Source: Cytobacillus citreus (GTDB lineage Bacteria > Bacillota > Bacilli > Bacillales > Cytobacillaceae). Taken from it: a DNA stretch of 64,000 nucleotides. Under the pieces are notes generated by a model. That model made no database searches, was not told the origin of the DNA, and was given only the letters and a program-made list of their open reading frames with translations. Location: positions 411,969 through 475,968 of the forward strand of contig NZ_JAGYPM010000002.1 in the NCBI RefSeq assembly GCF_018343665.1, in the 5' to 3' direction. The position numbers and the translations under genes are program-made. Below, piece after piece: positions 8,508-16,409 of the stretch. The stretch's first letter is position 1. The number at the start of each line of letters is the position of its first letter.

Positions 8508-9752
8508 TTAAGAAAGAAAAATATTTTTAAAATTATTGAATGCTAAGAAGAGCAAGACTAACAAACCTAATATCCCGAAAAGATTACTTGTTAATTTATT
8601 TTTCAAAGACCCCATAATCTTTTCGTCATTCGCAACAACCAAAATACAAATCGCAATAAATGGAACAATGAAAATCGTCACAGCTTGCGCGAAAACAATT
8701 AAATTTACAGGTGCGGATCCAAATATAATAGCAACAATGGATCCGAATAAGATCACACCTACAATGGCAAACTTTACTTTCATATTCGAAAGCTTGCTTC
8801 CGAACCCTAATCCATCTGCTAACATCGATCCGCCAATCGTTGCATTCCCAATGAGTGAAGAGTAAGAAGCTCCTAATAGCCCTATCATAAATACAACCAT
8901 TGCCCATGAACCAAATAGTGGTTCAAGTGATGCCCCCATTTCCGAAGCATTGTTCACGACAAGTCCTTGGGGCTTTAAAACAGTTGCAGCTACCATCATG
9001 ATTAAGAAAGAAATAAAGCCTAAAATAAAAATTCCTAAATAGGATTCGCGAGCCCCGCTTTTTGCATCTTTAATTGTCCAGCCCTTTTCTTGCACTAAAT
9101 ACGATTGATAGACGGCACCAACAATCGAAAAACTCGTTGCAAATAAGGCAATGACTAAACCGATACTGCCTGAAGGAATAACTGGAACAAATCCACTAAT
9201 AATATCTGAAAAGGATGGTTTTACAGCTATAAAAGTAACTAAAAATGCACCTAGCATGACCAAGACAAGACCGAGCATTAGCTTTTCTAAAATGGCATAA
9301 AACTGTTTAGTAAATAATAGCGCAATGGCAAGGACGGACATGATGACAATCCAAACAGTTGAATGAATACCAGTTAGTGTATTCAATGCAATCCCAGTAC
9401 CAATTGAATTACCTGCTTGGAAGGATGCAGTAACTAAAAATGCCCCTACACCTATTAAGACTGATGCAGCTTTTCCCCACTTATCCAGCATCACCTTTAT
9501 GAAGCTTTGATTAGCAGCAAGCCCAATCCGTGTACTCATTTCTGTGTAGCACATCATAAAAATAATCGCTGCAAAAATTGCCCAAACAAGGTCAGAGCCA
9601 TATATCGCACCGATTTTCGATGAAAGGGTGACACTACCAGGACCTAACATTAAAGCAGCAGTAATAAATGCAGGACCAGAATACTTTAGAATACTCCCTT
9701 TCCTTTTTTCTGCCGCAATCTCAGGTGAACCTCCTTCATTTTCTAGCTTCAT
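8508..9752 (-). CDS. Nramp-fold transporter lacking the metal-binding residues
   Basis: Integral membrane protein of 414 aa with about 11 hydrophobic helices, clearly Nramp-like from the GPAFITAALMLGPGS start of TM1 onward. True Nramp Mn/Fe transporters have DPGN in TM1 and MPH in TM6. Here TM1 reads GPGS (residues 37-40) and the TM6 region reads ATSFSIVGAVYQSYLVQEKG (about 205-224), so the Asp, Asn, Met and His ligands are all absent. It is the first gene of an operon of carbon-metabolism enzymes. The likely role is uptake of an organic solute; metal transport is unlikely. A fragment of a near-identical paralog lies at 14447-14533. Confidence 0.75.
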   Translation of the reverse strand: MKLENEGGSPEIAAEKRKGSILKYSGPAFITAALMLGPGSVTLSSKIGAIYGSDLVWAIFAAIIFMMCYTEMSTRIGLAANQSFIKVMLDKWGKAASVLIGVGAFLVTASFQAGNSIGTGIALNTLTGIHSTVWIVIMSVLAIALLFTKQFYAILEKLMLGLVLVMLGAFLVTFIAVKPSFSDIISGFVPVIPSGSIGLVIALFATSFSIVGAVYQSYLVQEKGWTIKDAKSGARESYLGIFILGFISFLIMMVAATVLKPQGLVVNNASEMGASLEPLFGSWAMVVFMIGLLGASYSSLIGNATIGGSMLADGLGFGSKLSNMKVKFAIVGVILFGSIVAIIFGSAPVNLIVFAQAVTIFIVPFIAICILVVANDEKIMGSLKNKLTSNLFGILGLLVLLFLAFNNFKNIFLS

Positions 9753-9818
9753 TATTCTCGTCTCCTTTTATTATCCGAATCTTCTATATAATCATAAAAC
9801 AGAATTGATTTAATTGAC

Positions 9819-9839
9819 ATGTCTTTAATATGTCTTTAA
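9819..9839. promoter_or_regulatory. Tandem 11-bp direct repeat before the Nramp-like operon
   Basis: ATGTCTTTAAT followed at once by ATGTCTTTAA, about 65 bp upstream of the first gene of the operon. A head-to-tail repeat with one helical turn spacing is a plausible operator for the operon's own regulator. This is inference from position and pattern. Confidence 0.4.
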
Positions 9840-10077
9840 ATCACGGGAGGGGAAGGGGATATTTCGAAAGGAGTACCAAGTGGCGGTGTTATGGGACAGA
9901 CGCAAGTTATGTATGCGATGGCTCGTGCGTTAATATTAGATCTGAATCTTTAAAACTAGTAAAAAGTTTTTTTGTAATTAATCAACTTTTTGTATACGTA
10001 ATTGTGTTTTGTGATATATTCAGTTTGAATTTACATATATTTCAATATTAGGAATTTAACGAGAGGATTGGTAGTGA
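9840..10077. other. Intergenic region with vestigial coding sequence and a promoter
   Basis: About 9840-9950 holds coding-like sequence (reading GQTQVMYAMARALILDLN) with no start and no recognised family, probably a gene scar. Further on, TTGTAT near 9990 and GATATA near 10013 form a sigma-A-like promoter for the following small gene. Confidence 0.4.
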
Positions 10078-10476
10078 GTGAGTAGGAGGAAAATTAACGG
10101 ATTTATAATTTTAATTTTATTTATATTTATGGTTGGAAGTATTATATGGTATATTAATTTTCCATATTATGAGAAAGTTGCCGAAAAGAGAATTAATACC
10201 TATATGGAAGCACAAAATGTTGATAAGAAGAAGATATTGGACAAAGATTCACATTTAGATTTTAAAACAGGTAGATGGGAAATTAATTACAAATTTAAAG
10301 ACGAACCAAATTTAACATACGAATATACTTTTGATAGAAAAACAAACCAAGTTTTACTGTTAGTATTTAATAGTACAAAATTAATAGGTGGGAGTTCGGT
10401 TGAAAGCGGAATGAACTATCCGAGTATTCATGAAGGATGGTCAAAGTTTGATGAAGATGGAAACCTAATAGACTAG
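10078..10476 (+). CDS. Small membrane-anchored protein, DUF3139-like
   Basis: 132-aa protein with one N-terminal membrane helix (residues 8-27) and an outside domain. The pattern YEKVAEKRINTYMEAQNVDKKKI, then GRWEINYKFKDEPNLTYEY and a late Lys/Tyr-rich strand, is like DUF3139 proteins of Bacilli, whose role is unknown. The start is GTG at 10078. No clear Shine-Dalgarno lies before it (GAGAGGATTG is 11-20 nt upstream), so start choice is moderate. It is a single gene with its own promoter and a strong terminator right after it. Confidence 0.6.
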   Translation: MSRRKINGFIILILFIFMVGSIIWYINFPYYEKVAEKRINTYMEAQNVDKKKILDKDSHLDFKTGRWEINYKFKDEPNLTYEYTFDRKTNQVLLLVFNSTKLIGGSSVESGMNYPSIHEGWSKFDEDGNLID

Positions 10477-10494
10477 CGAAAAATATAGCTTATA

Positions 10495-10538
10495 AAAGGG
10501 GCATCCAATAGCCGAGAAATTGGACAGCCCCTTTGTGT
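10495..10538 (+). terminator. Terminator after the DUF3139-like gene
   Basis: AAAGGGGC (10495-10502) pairs with GCCCCTTT (10527-10534), with an inner TCCAAT/ATTGGA stem, followed by a short T-rich run. This is a long two-part hairpin typical of a Rho-independent terminator. Confidence 0.75.
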
Positions 10539-10553
10539 TTTACAGTTAAGGCA

Positions 10554-10575
10554 ATTAATCAAACGTTTGATTAAT
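10554..10575. repeat. Dispersed palindrome with ATCAAACGTTTGAT core, copy 2
   Basis: Perfect 22-bp palindrome (ATTAATCAAACGTTTGATTAAT) just beyond the terminator, between convergent genes. It shares its core with three other sites in the window. Confidence 0.65.
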
Positions 10576-10619
10576 AGGTTTGTTCTATATTGCTAAGCAG
10601 GAAAACTATTACATTTTCT

Positions 10620-10781
10620 CTACTCTTGCGACTTTTTCAATCGGCCAGCCTTTTTAGCTGCGTCACGAAGGAGAAACTCAATATGGCTGTTTACGCTTCG
10701 AAAATCATCAGCCGCCCACTTTTGCAAAATCTCATACAATTCAGGGTCCAATCGTAATGGAAAACTTTTTTTCTTAGACAT
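10620..10781 (-). CDS. Small ribbon-helix-helix (Arc-like) DNA-binding protein
   Basis: 53-aa protein. It begins MSKKKSFPLRLDPELYEIL, a short basic strand with alternating residues then two helices (WAADDFRSVNSHIEFLLRDA), ending KAGRLKKSQE. This is the Arc/MetJ ribbon-helix-helix layout; the strand FPLRLDP would bind the DNA groove. It starts 12 bp after the SPFH gene and is read from the same strand, so the pair probably forms an operon. Such RHH/SPFH pairs are common in Bacilli, and the small protein may repress the pair. It could also be called an orphan antitoxin, but no toxin gene is adjacent. Confidence 0.75.
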   Translation of the reverse strand: MSKKKSFPLRLDPELYEILQKWAADDFRSVNSHIEFLLRDAAKKAGRLKKSQE

Positions 10782-10793
10782 AGAGCCCACTCA

Positions 10794-11645
10794 TTAATAT
10801 AACGTCCCCGTATTAATAACAGGCTGGGCTGGTTTTTCAGCGACGATGGCCACTAGTAAATTATTAACCATTTGTACTTTGCGTTCATCATCTAAATCAA
10901 TCGTATTATCCGCTTCTAATTGTTTAATGGCCATTTTTGCCATTCCAACAGCACCTTCAACAATTTTTTGACGGGCAGAGATGATGGCAGTTGCTTGTTG
11001 ACGCTGCAGCATCGCTTGAGCAATCTCAGTTGAGTAAGCAAGGTGAGTAAGTCTGGCTTCAATCACTTCAACACCAGCTACATTTAGACGTGCCTGTAAA
11101 TCGGCTGTTAATTCATTGGAAACTTCCTCGGCATTCCCTCTTAATGTAAGATCTGCACCCTCAAATGTGTCATAAGGGTATTTCGTTGCCACATGACGAA
11201 TAGCTGTTTCACTTTGAATTTCAACAAATTCCTCATAATTGTCTACATCAAACACAGCTTTAGCTGAATCGACTACTTTAAAAACAATCACTGCTGCAAT
11301 TTCAATGGGATTTCCTTCAACATCATTTACCTTCAAGCGCTTGCTATTAAAGTTTCGAACCCTAAGTGAAACATTTCGTCGCAGGGAAAGCGGCACAGTC
11401 AAGTATAGTCCGTTATTACGAATAGAACCTAAGTATTTTCCAAAAAAAGTAACGACAGCTGCCTTATTTGGCTGAACAATCGTAATTCCGCTAGCCAAAA
11501 GAACGGCTACAGCAAGTAAAGGAATGGCAACGGCAAATACCTCATTAATTAAAAGCCATACACCAAGTCCGAGTAGAGCCACTATTGCTAAAATACCAAT
11601 AAAACCATTTACCTGAAAGACGTTTTTTTCTTTCATCTTGTTCAC
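10794..11645 (-). CDS. SPFH/Band 7 domain membrane protein
   Basis: 283-aa protein with two N-terminal hydrophobic segments (residues 12-32 and 36-57) and then an SPFH (stomatin/prohibitin) domain, about residues 58-220, including VQPNKAAVVTFFGKYLG, DNYEEFVEIQSETAIRHVA and LTHLAYSTEIAQAMLQRQQA. It ends in a helical region that would oligomerise. SPFH proteins form large membrane-bound rings that organise membrane microdomains or control proteases. The ATG at 11645 follows AGGGAG. It precedes a small RHH protein by 12 bp; the two appear co-transcribed. A local gene symbol is not assigned. Confidence 0.85.
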   Translation of the reverse strand: MNKMKEKNVFQVNGFIGILAIVALLGLGVWLLINEVFAVAIPLLAVAVLLASGITIVQPNKAAVVTFFGKYLGSIRNNGLYLTVPLSLRRNVSLRVRNFNSKRLKVNDVEGNPIEIAAVIVFKVVDSAKAVFDVDNYEEFVEIQSETAIRHVATKYPYDTFEGADLTLRGNAEEVSNELTADLQARLNVAGVEVIEARLTHLAYSTEIAQAMLQRQQATAIISARQKIVEGAVGMAKMAIKQLEADNTIDLDDERKVQMVNNLLVAIVAEKPAQPVINTGTLY

Positions 11646-11738
11646 TCCCTACAATATCTAACTTATATTATTATGATATCACTTTTAGAATAAATTGTAA
11701 ATTAAAACTTTACTTTAAAAGAAAAGCTTATTTATCAG

Positions 11739-12410
11739 CCTACTTGCACAATCTGCGGCATTGAATCTGGCTATACAAAAGATGAAGGAGCCAAAACGGT
11801 TTTACCATCAACTTCAAAAGTAAAACTGGACTTTCGGTTAGTTTCAGAACAAAATCCTGAAGAAATACTTACATTACTAAGAAAGCACTTGGATAAGCAT
11901 GGATTTTAAGACATCGAAATCATTCCATTAAAAGGACAGCGTGCCGCAGTAACGGACCTAAAGGTTCCATTTGTTGAAAAGGTAGTAGCTAGCACAACTA
12001 AATTTTATCGCAGATTAACGGGCAGTAAGACCCCCACTTCAAGTTTGTGAGAGAATCAAAGAAACCTAAGTGGGGGATCAACTGCCCGTAAAGGCCCGTA
12101 ACCATCAGTGGGGGATGAAAGCCGACTAAGAACGCCACGTCCTGTGACAACGTCGGCACTAGCACGTCCTGTGCGTCGAAAAACCCCCACTGATGGAAGT
12201 TTCACTTTATAAAAAAGAACCGCAAGTCTTAAGATCCCAAGCAGGTACCGCCCATTGTACAAGCTTTGTCAAAAATTCAGTATTCCTTCCGGAGGTTCGG
12301 AGTTGGCCACGCCAATTCAAAAAACCATGCTCCAAATGAAAGTATCTATGTATTAGACTTTATTGAGGGAATTAAATTAATAGCCTTGGTGATGCATGAA
12401 TTCTCTGAAT
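11739..12410 (+). pseudogene. Decayed M20 family peptidase, interrupted by a dispersed repeat
   Basis: Pieces of the C-terminal half of an M20 metallopeptidase (ArgE/DapE/carboxypeptidase type) are readable: CTICGIESGYTKDEGAKTVL then STSKVKLDFRLV, a stop after HLDKHGF (near 11910), continuing DIEIIPLKGQRAAVTDLKVP. After the repeat at 12003-12210 it resumes, with frameshifts, as TAHCTSFVKNS and KNHAPNESIYVLDFIEGIK, ending at TAA 12410. There is no start and no N-terminal catalytic half. The stop, the frameshifts and the inserted repeat make this a dead gene. Confidence 0.8.
12003..12210. repeat. Dispersed structured repeat (CCCCCACT/AGTGGGGG family), copy 1
   Basis: A copy of an element also present at 49111-49387. 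Shared parts include TTAACGG-CAGTA-GACCCCCAC, ACTGCCCGTAAA, ACCATCAGTGGGGGATGAA, AACGCCACGTCCTGTG and CCCCCACTGATGGAAGTTTC. Several inner inverted repeats (AGTGGGGG/CCCCCACT, GACGTT/AACGTC types) would fold strongly. It sits inside the M20 pseudogene. No ORF-based function is visible; it could be a MITE or a structured RNA. Confidence 0.8.
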
Positions 12411-12424
12411 AATAGAAGGAAAGT

Positions 12425-12461
12425 GGGACGAGTGAAGGACAATCGTCCCGGAATTTTTTTT
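12425..12461 (+). terminator. Terminator hairpin
   Basis: GGGACGA (12425-12431) pairs with TCGTCCC (12443-12449), followed by GGAA and eight T. It is probably the old terminator of the M20 gene. Confidence 0.75.
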
Positions 12462-12582
12462 AAGGTAGAACAACGATAGTAAAAAATTTTGCAAAGTGGA
12501 GTGGGGATTCTTGCGGAAATTACGGATTATTAATAGAATGGGTAATAATTAGCATTTTTAATTTTATATAGGAGTTGAAAAA

Positions 12583-13521
12583 ATGATAGTGAAGTCCCGC
12601 TCTGAGTCAAAAGAACTAAAGCTGTTGAGGACCTTGGATAGTCGAATGAAACTTTCAGTGAAAGACGAAAAACATTTTGAAAACCTTGAAAAGGGATTTA
12701 AGGGGGAGAAAAAGTTTGATGATTGGATAGAAGAATTTTTCCATAATGATTGCCTTATTTTAAATGACCTCCTGTTCGACATGAACAATACTATTTTTCA
12801 GATAGATTCATTGCTCATGTCATCTGATAAAGCACTTCTAATCGAAGTGAAAAATTTCGAAGGTGACCATTATATTGAGGCGGAACGCTGGTATATGTCA
12901 AATGGAATTGAAATTCAGAACCCTTTGCACCAGGTGGAGCGAGCAGAAATGAACCTTCGTAGAATTTTTCAAGCAATTGGATGCAATGTCCCGATTGAAT
13001 CTTATCTTCTCTTCATCAATCCTAATTTCCACTTATATCAAGCGCCGCGGAACACTCCAATTATTTTTCCCACACAGCTCGATCGCTTCATGAAAAAATT
13101 AAACAAACCCTCTCCACCATTAAAAGAAATCCATCACAAATTTGCAGAAAGACTAGTTTCCTTGCATTTAAACGATCCGCCTTTTAAGCGGCTGCCCATT
13201 TATAGCTATGACCAGCTAGAAAAGGGAATAGTTTGCGGAAGCTGCTTTTCATTTTTTGAAGATTTTCAAACAAATAGAAAGGACGTCATCTGTAAAGAAT
13301 GCGGCTACAAAGAGAATGTGAAAAGTGCCATTTTACGGAGCGTGGATGAATTCCGCCTTCTATTTCCAAAGAAGAATATTACTACTCATGCTATCCATGA
13401 TTGGTGTAAAGTGATTAAGGCTAAAAAAGTAATTTGGAGGATTCTTACGAACAATTTTAAAGTGATAGGGCAGTCACGATCTACCTATTTTGTTGATTTA
13501 GTGGAAACAAAGCCTCGTTAG
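12583..13521 (+). CDS. NERD-domain (nuclease-related) protein with zinc ribbon
   Basis: 312-aa protein. Residues about 40-145 form a NERD domain, a PD-(D/E)XK-related nuclease fold: GFKGEKKFDDWIEEF, then FQIDSLLMSSDKALLIEVKN, where the Asp of QID and the EVK triplet are the expected catalytic residues. A Cys4 zinc ribbon follows (CGSCFSFF...CKECGYKE, about residues 219-246), then an HTH-like C-terminus. Start ATG 12583 has AGGAG upstream. The cellular target is not known for this family, probably DNA. The last codons (VETKPR and the stop) are part of the 51-bp tandem array that follows, so the native C-terminus may have been altered. Confidence 0.8.
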   Translation: MIVKSRSESKELKLLRTLDSRMKLSVKDEKHFENLEKGFKGEKKFDDWIEEFFHNDCLILNDLLFDMNNTIFQIDSLLMSSDKALLIEVKNFEGDHYIEAERWYMSNGIEIQNPLHQVERAEMNLRRIFQAIGCNVPIESYLLFINPNFHLYQAPRNTPIIFPTQLDRFMKKLNKPSPPLKEIHHKFAERLVSLHLNDPPFKRLPIYSYDQLEKGIVCGSCFSFFEDFQTNRKDVICKECGYKENVKSAILRSVDEFRLLFPKKNITTHAIHDWCKVIKAKKVIWRILTNNFKVIGQSRSTYFVDLVETKPR

Positions 13522-14307
13522 TTTCCAAATTTAAAGATATTCGCGGATAAAATGGAAATAAGAGTCGCGTAGTTTCCAAATTTAATGATATTCGCGAAAA
13601 AGGTGGAAACAAGATCCGCGAAGTTTCCCATTTTTAAAAAAAATCGTGGAAAAGAGGAAACAAAGCTTCGTAATTTTCCAAATTTAAAGATATGCGCAGA
13701 AAAAATGGAAATAAGATCCGCGAAGTTTCCCATTTATAAAAAGAATCGTGGAAAAGAGGAAACAAAGCCTCGTAATTTTCCAAATTTAAAGATATGGGCG
13801 GAAAAAATGGAAATAAGATCCGCCAAGTTTCCCATTTTTAAAAAATAATCGTGAAAAAGAGGAAATAAAGCTTCGTAATTTTCCAAATTTAAAGATATGC
13901 GCGGAAAAAAATGGAAACAAGAGCCGCGAAGTTTCCCATTTTTAAAAAGAAATCGTGAAAAAGTGGAAACAAAGCTTCGTAATTTTCCAAATTTAAAGAT
14001 ATTTGCGGATAAAATGGAAATAAGAGTCGCGAATTTTCCCATTTTTAAAAAAAATCGTGTAAAAGTGGAAACAAAGCTTCGTAATTTTCCAAATTTAAAG
14101 ATATTCGCGAAAAAGGTGGAAACAAGAGTCGCGAAGTTTCCCATTTTTAAAAAAAATCGTGTAAAAGAGGAAACAAAGCTTCGTAATTTTCCAAATTTAA
14201 AGATATGCGCAGAAAAAATGGAAATAAGATCCGCCAAGTTTCCCATTTTTAAAAAATAATCGTGAAAAAGAGGAAACAAAATTTAAAGATATGGGCGGAA
14301 AAAGTTT
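13499..14307. repeat. 51-bp tandem array B (about 16 units, two alternating types)
   Basis: A run of near 51-bp units alternating between a type with GTTTCCCATTTTTAAAAA...GGAAAC and a type with TTTTCCAAATTTAAAGATAT...GGAAA, giving a 102-bp dimer. Unit marks fall at 13521, 13572, 13623, 13674 and so on. Each unit ends in a GTTTCC/GGAAAC-like inverted pair. Because 51 is a multiple of three, long false ORFs appear on both strands; none has a ribosome site or a believable protein. The array begins inside the last codons of the NERD gene. Confidence 0.9.
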
Positions 14308-14446
14308 TTTTCATAAGGAACGACTAAACTTTAACGCTTTTTCACCATTTAATGTTATGTTCCCTTTTGGAAAATGGACACCTTCATAAGATGTGTGGGG
14401 GCTGAGAAATTCAGTCCTCTTTTTGATCAAGTTAGACTAGAACTGC

Positions 14447-14533
14447 TGGCATCGAATTAGTCATTGCCTTATTTGCAACGAGTTTTTCGATTTTTGGTGC
14501 CGTCTATCAATCGTATTTAGTTCAGTGACCTAT
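14447..14533 (+). pseudogene. Fragment of a paralog of the Nramp-like transporter
   Basis: An open stretch reads AGIELVIALFATSFSIFGAV then YQSYLVQ and a stop. This matches residues about 199-221 (TM6 region) of the Nramp-like protein encoded at 8508-9752 almost exactly, with one Val to Phe change in the core. Nothing before or after it matches, so it is a short gene relic on the opposite strand, either of a second family member or of a partial duplication. Confidence 0.75.
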
Positions 14534-14605
14534 CCAGCAAAGTGATGGCCAAGGAAGGAAAAGTGGGATTTATTCATGAGAACAACCTAAATCATTCACA
14601 AAGAG

Positions 14606-14641
14606 AAGTAATCGCCCTCATGGGTAATTACTTATTTTTTT
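14606..14641 (+). terminator. Terminator-like hairpin
   Basis: AAGTAATCGCCC (14606-14617) and GGGTAATTACTT (14622-14633), with a mismatch, followed by a T-run. An earlier weaker hairpin (GGGGCTGA/TCAGTCCTC) lies near 14397-14420. Both lie in gene-free sequence after the tandem array. Confidence 0.55.
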
Positions 14642-14683
14642 CGTTGAAAAATAAGAAAGTATAACTATTCTAGAGTTTGAGAA

Positions 14684-14816
14684 TTGTCTAGCTCCAGCGC
14701 CTACCCCCTCGAGGTCATAAGCCAGTCCGCCAAGAAAGTTAAAGAACAACTTTCCCGTCGGCCTGTCTTATGCTTGTCGGGGGTGAGCAAGGCGCTTGCG
14801 CTTTTCTTATTGCATA
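14684..14816. repeat. Bacillaceae dispersed repeat CTCCAGCGCC...GGCGCTTGCGC, copy 1
   Basis: Begins TTGTCTAGCTCCAGCGCC and ends AAGGCGCTTGCGCTTTTCTT. In between, CCCCTCGAGGTCATAAGCC and CTTATGCTTGTCGGGGGTGA form the outer stem, with an AAAGTT/AACTTT inner stem. This layout is familiar from many Bacillus-group intergenic regions. A larger copy lies at 30623-31040. Confidence 0.8.
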
Positions 14817-15005
14817 TCCATCAGAACTTTCAAAAAAATCACACCTATTCTTTTCCTTCTGTGATTTTTCTAACAAATAGTACAAATGTCACAAAAACGC
14901 CTAATTATGTATAAAACTTCGTCACAATACCCCCACGTATAACACACAAACGTCATTTATGATATTTGAGTAATATACCAGAATAATATAGGAGGGATAA
15001 TCCTA

Positions 15006-16409
15006 ATGGAAGAACTAATGCTGGCACGGATTCAGTTTGCTTCCACCACGCTGTTTCACTTTATTTTTGTTCCTTTATCCATCGGATTAGCTTTCATCAT
15101 TGCGATTATGCAATCGATGTATGTAATTAAGAAGCAAGAAATTTATAAGAAGATGACGAAGTTTTGGGGCATCTTCTTCTTAATAAATTTTGCAGTGGGT
15201 GTTGTGACGGGAATTATTCAAGAATTCCAGTTTGGAATGAACTGGTCAGACTATTCTCGGTTTGTCGGTGATGTGTTTGGTCCACCGTTGGCCATTGAAG
15301 CATTGCTTGCTTTCTTTGTCGAATCGACTTTTATCGGACTGTGGATTTTTGGTTGGGATAAGCTTCCGAAAAAATTGCATTTAGCCTGTATTTGGATTGT
15401 ATCTATCGGGACGATTTTGTCAGCATTATGGATTTTAGTTGCTAACTCGTTTATGCAAAATCCAGTTGGTTATGCCATTAATAATGGTCGGGCTGAAATG
15501 ACTGATATTGTCGCTGTCCTTACAAATGAAAAGCTATGGGTAGCTTTCCCGCATACGGTATTCGGAGCCTTTACAACTGCGGCTTTCTTGGTTATTGGTG
15601 TAAGTGCATGGAATTTATTGAAGAAAAGGGACATCGAATTTTTTAAACGCTCAATGACTATTTCTTTAATCGTTGGTTTAGTATCAGGACTTGGAATTGC
15701 TTTTTCAGGGCACTCTCAAGCTGCATATTTAATGGATGCTCAGCCGATGAAAATGGCTGCGGCTGAAGCACTGTGGGAAGATAGTGAGGACCCAGCTCCA
15801 TGGACCCTTTTTGCTAATATTGATGTTGAAAACAAAGAAAGTACAGCAAGGATTGAAATTCCGTATATGTTAAGTTATTTAGCTTACGGTGAGTTTTCTG
15901 GAAAAATAGAAGGAATGAACACGTTACAAGAAAAGTATGAGAAAAAATATGGTGAAGGGGATTATATTCCACCTGTAAAAACGACATTTTGGAGCTTCCG
16001 TGTAATGGTGGCAGCAGGCGGTCTTATCATATTGCTTAGCGCGATAGGACTGTTCTTAACATGGCGTAAAAAAATCGAAAAAAGCACTCGCTACTTAAAG
16101 TGGCTAGTTCCTGCTATTTTTCTTCCTTATATTGCAAACTCGGCCGGATGGATTATGTCTGAGATGGGACGTCAGCCGTGGGTTGTAAATGGCTTAATGT
16201 TAACGGCTGATGGAGTTTCACCAAATGTATCCTCAGGACAAATATTGTTTTCGCTTATTTCATTCTCATTAATATACACGTTGCTTGGAATTGTCATGGT
16301 GTATTTATTTATTAGAGTGATTAAACGAGGACCAAATGAGAAGCCGAAAGAAGATATTTCTGCCTCAGATCCTTTTAATGCGGGAGGGTTGCAAGATGCA
16401 GTTAAGTGA
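15006..16409 (+). CDS. cydA: Cytochrome bd ubiquinol/menaquinol oxidase subunit I
   Basis: Membrane subunit of the bd-type terminal oxidase, 467 aa, which oxidises quinol and reduces oxygen to water at high affinity. Haem ligand candidates are visible: His18 in TTLFHFIFVPLSIG and the segment GRQPWVVNG near residue 395. The Q-loop region is short, as in Bacillus bd oxidases. The ATG at 15006 follows TATAGGAGGGATAATCCT. It is the first gene of a tight cydABDC operon and overlaps cydB by 14 bp. Regulation by Rex is likely by analogy, but only a weak half-site (TTGTGACATTTGTACT on the minus strand, near 14881-14897) was seen. Confidence 0.95.
   Translation: MEELMLARIQFASTTLFHFIFVPLSIGLAFIIAIMQSMYVIKKQEIYKKMTKFWGIFFLINFAVGVVTGIIQEFQFGMNWSDYSRFVGDVFGPPLAIEALLAFFVESTFIGLWIFGWDKLPKKLHLACIWIVSIGTILSALWILVANSFMQNPVGYAINNGRAEMTDIVAVLTNEKLWVAFPHTVFGAFTTAAFLVIGVSAWNLLKKRDIEFFKRSMTISLIVGLVSGLGIAFSGHSQAAYLMDAQPMKMAAAEALWEDSEDPAPWTLFANIDVENKESTARIEIPYMLSYLAYGEFSGKIEGMNTLQEKYEKKYGEGDYIPPVKTTFWSFRVMVAAGGLIILLSAIGLFLTWRKKIEKSTRYLKWLVPAIFLPYIANSAGWIMSEMGRQPWVVNGLMLTADGVSPNVSSGQILFSLISFSLIYTLLGIVMVYLFIRVIKRGPNEKPKEDISASDPFNAGGLQDAVK

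Noticed and set aside
8508..9752. Manganese/iron transporter (MntH)
   Set aside because: The DPGN and MPH metal-binding motifs are absent and the operon encodes carbon metabolism enzymes.
10554..10575. Palindrome as a Rho-independent terminator
   Set aside because: The stem is AT-rich with no loop and no T-tract, and a true terminator lies just before it.
12056..12262. 68-aa minus-strand ORF, and a like one at 49218-49406
   Set aside because: Both are frames through the CCCCCACT/AGTGGGGG repeat; the peptide follows the DNA repeat and not a gene.
13585..14279. Overlapping long ORFs on both strands in the 13.5-14.3 kb array
   Set aside because: They exist only because the repeat period (51/102 bp) is a multiple of three. 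They have no ribosome sites and translate into simple repeats of FPIFKKNR or FGKLRSFV type.
13499..14307. CRISPR array
   Set aside because: Whole units are conserved, with no constant repeat plus unique spacer layout, and no cas genes are nearby. The same applies to 55223-55680.
14684..14914. 76-aa plus-strand ORF before cydA
   Set aside because: It begins in the dispersed repeat and has no ribosome site or recognisable content.
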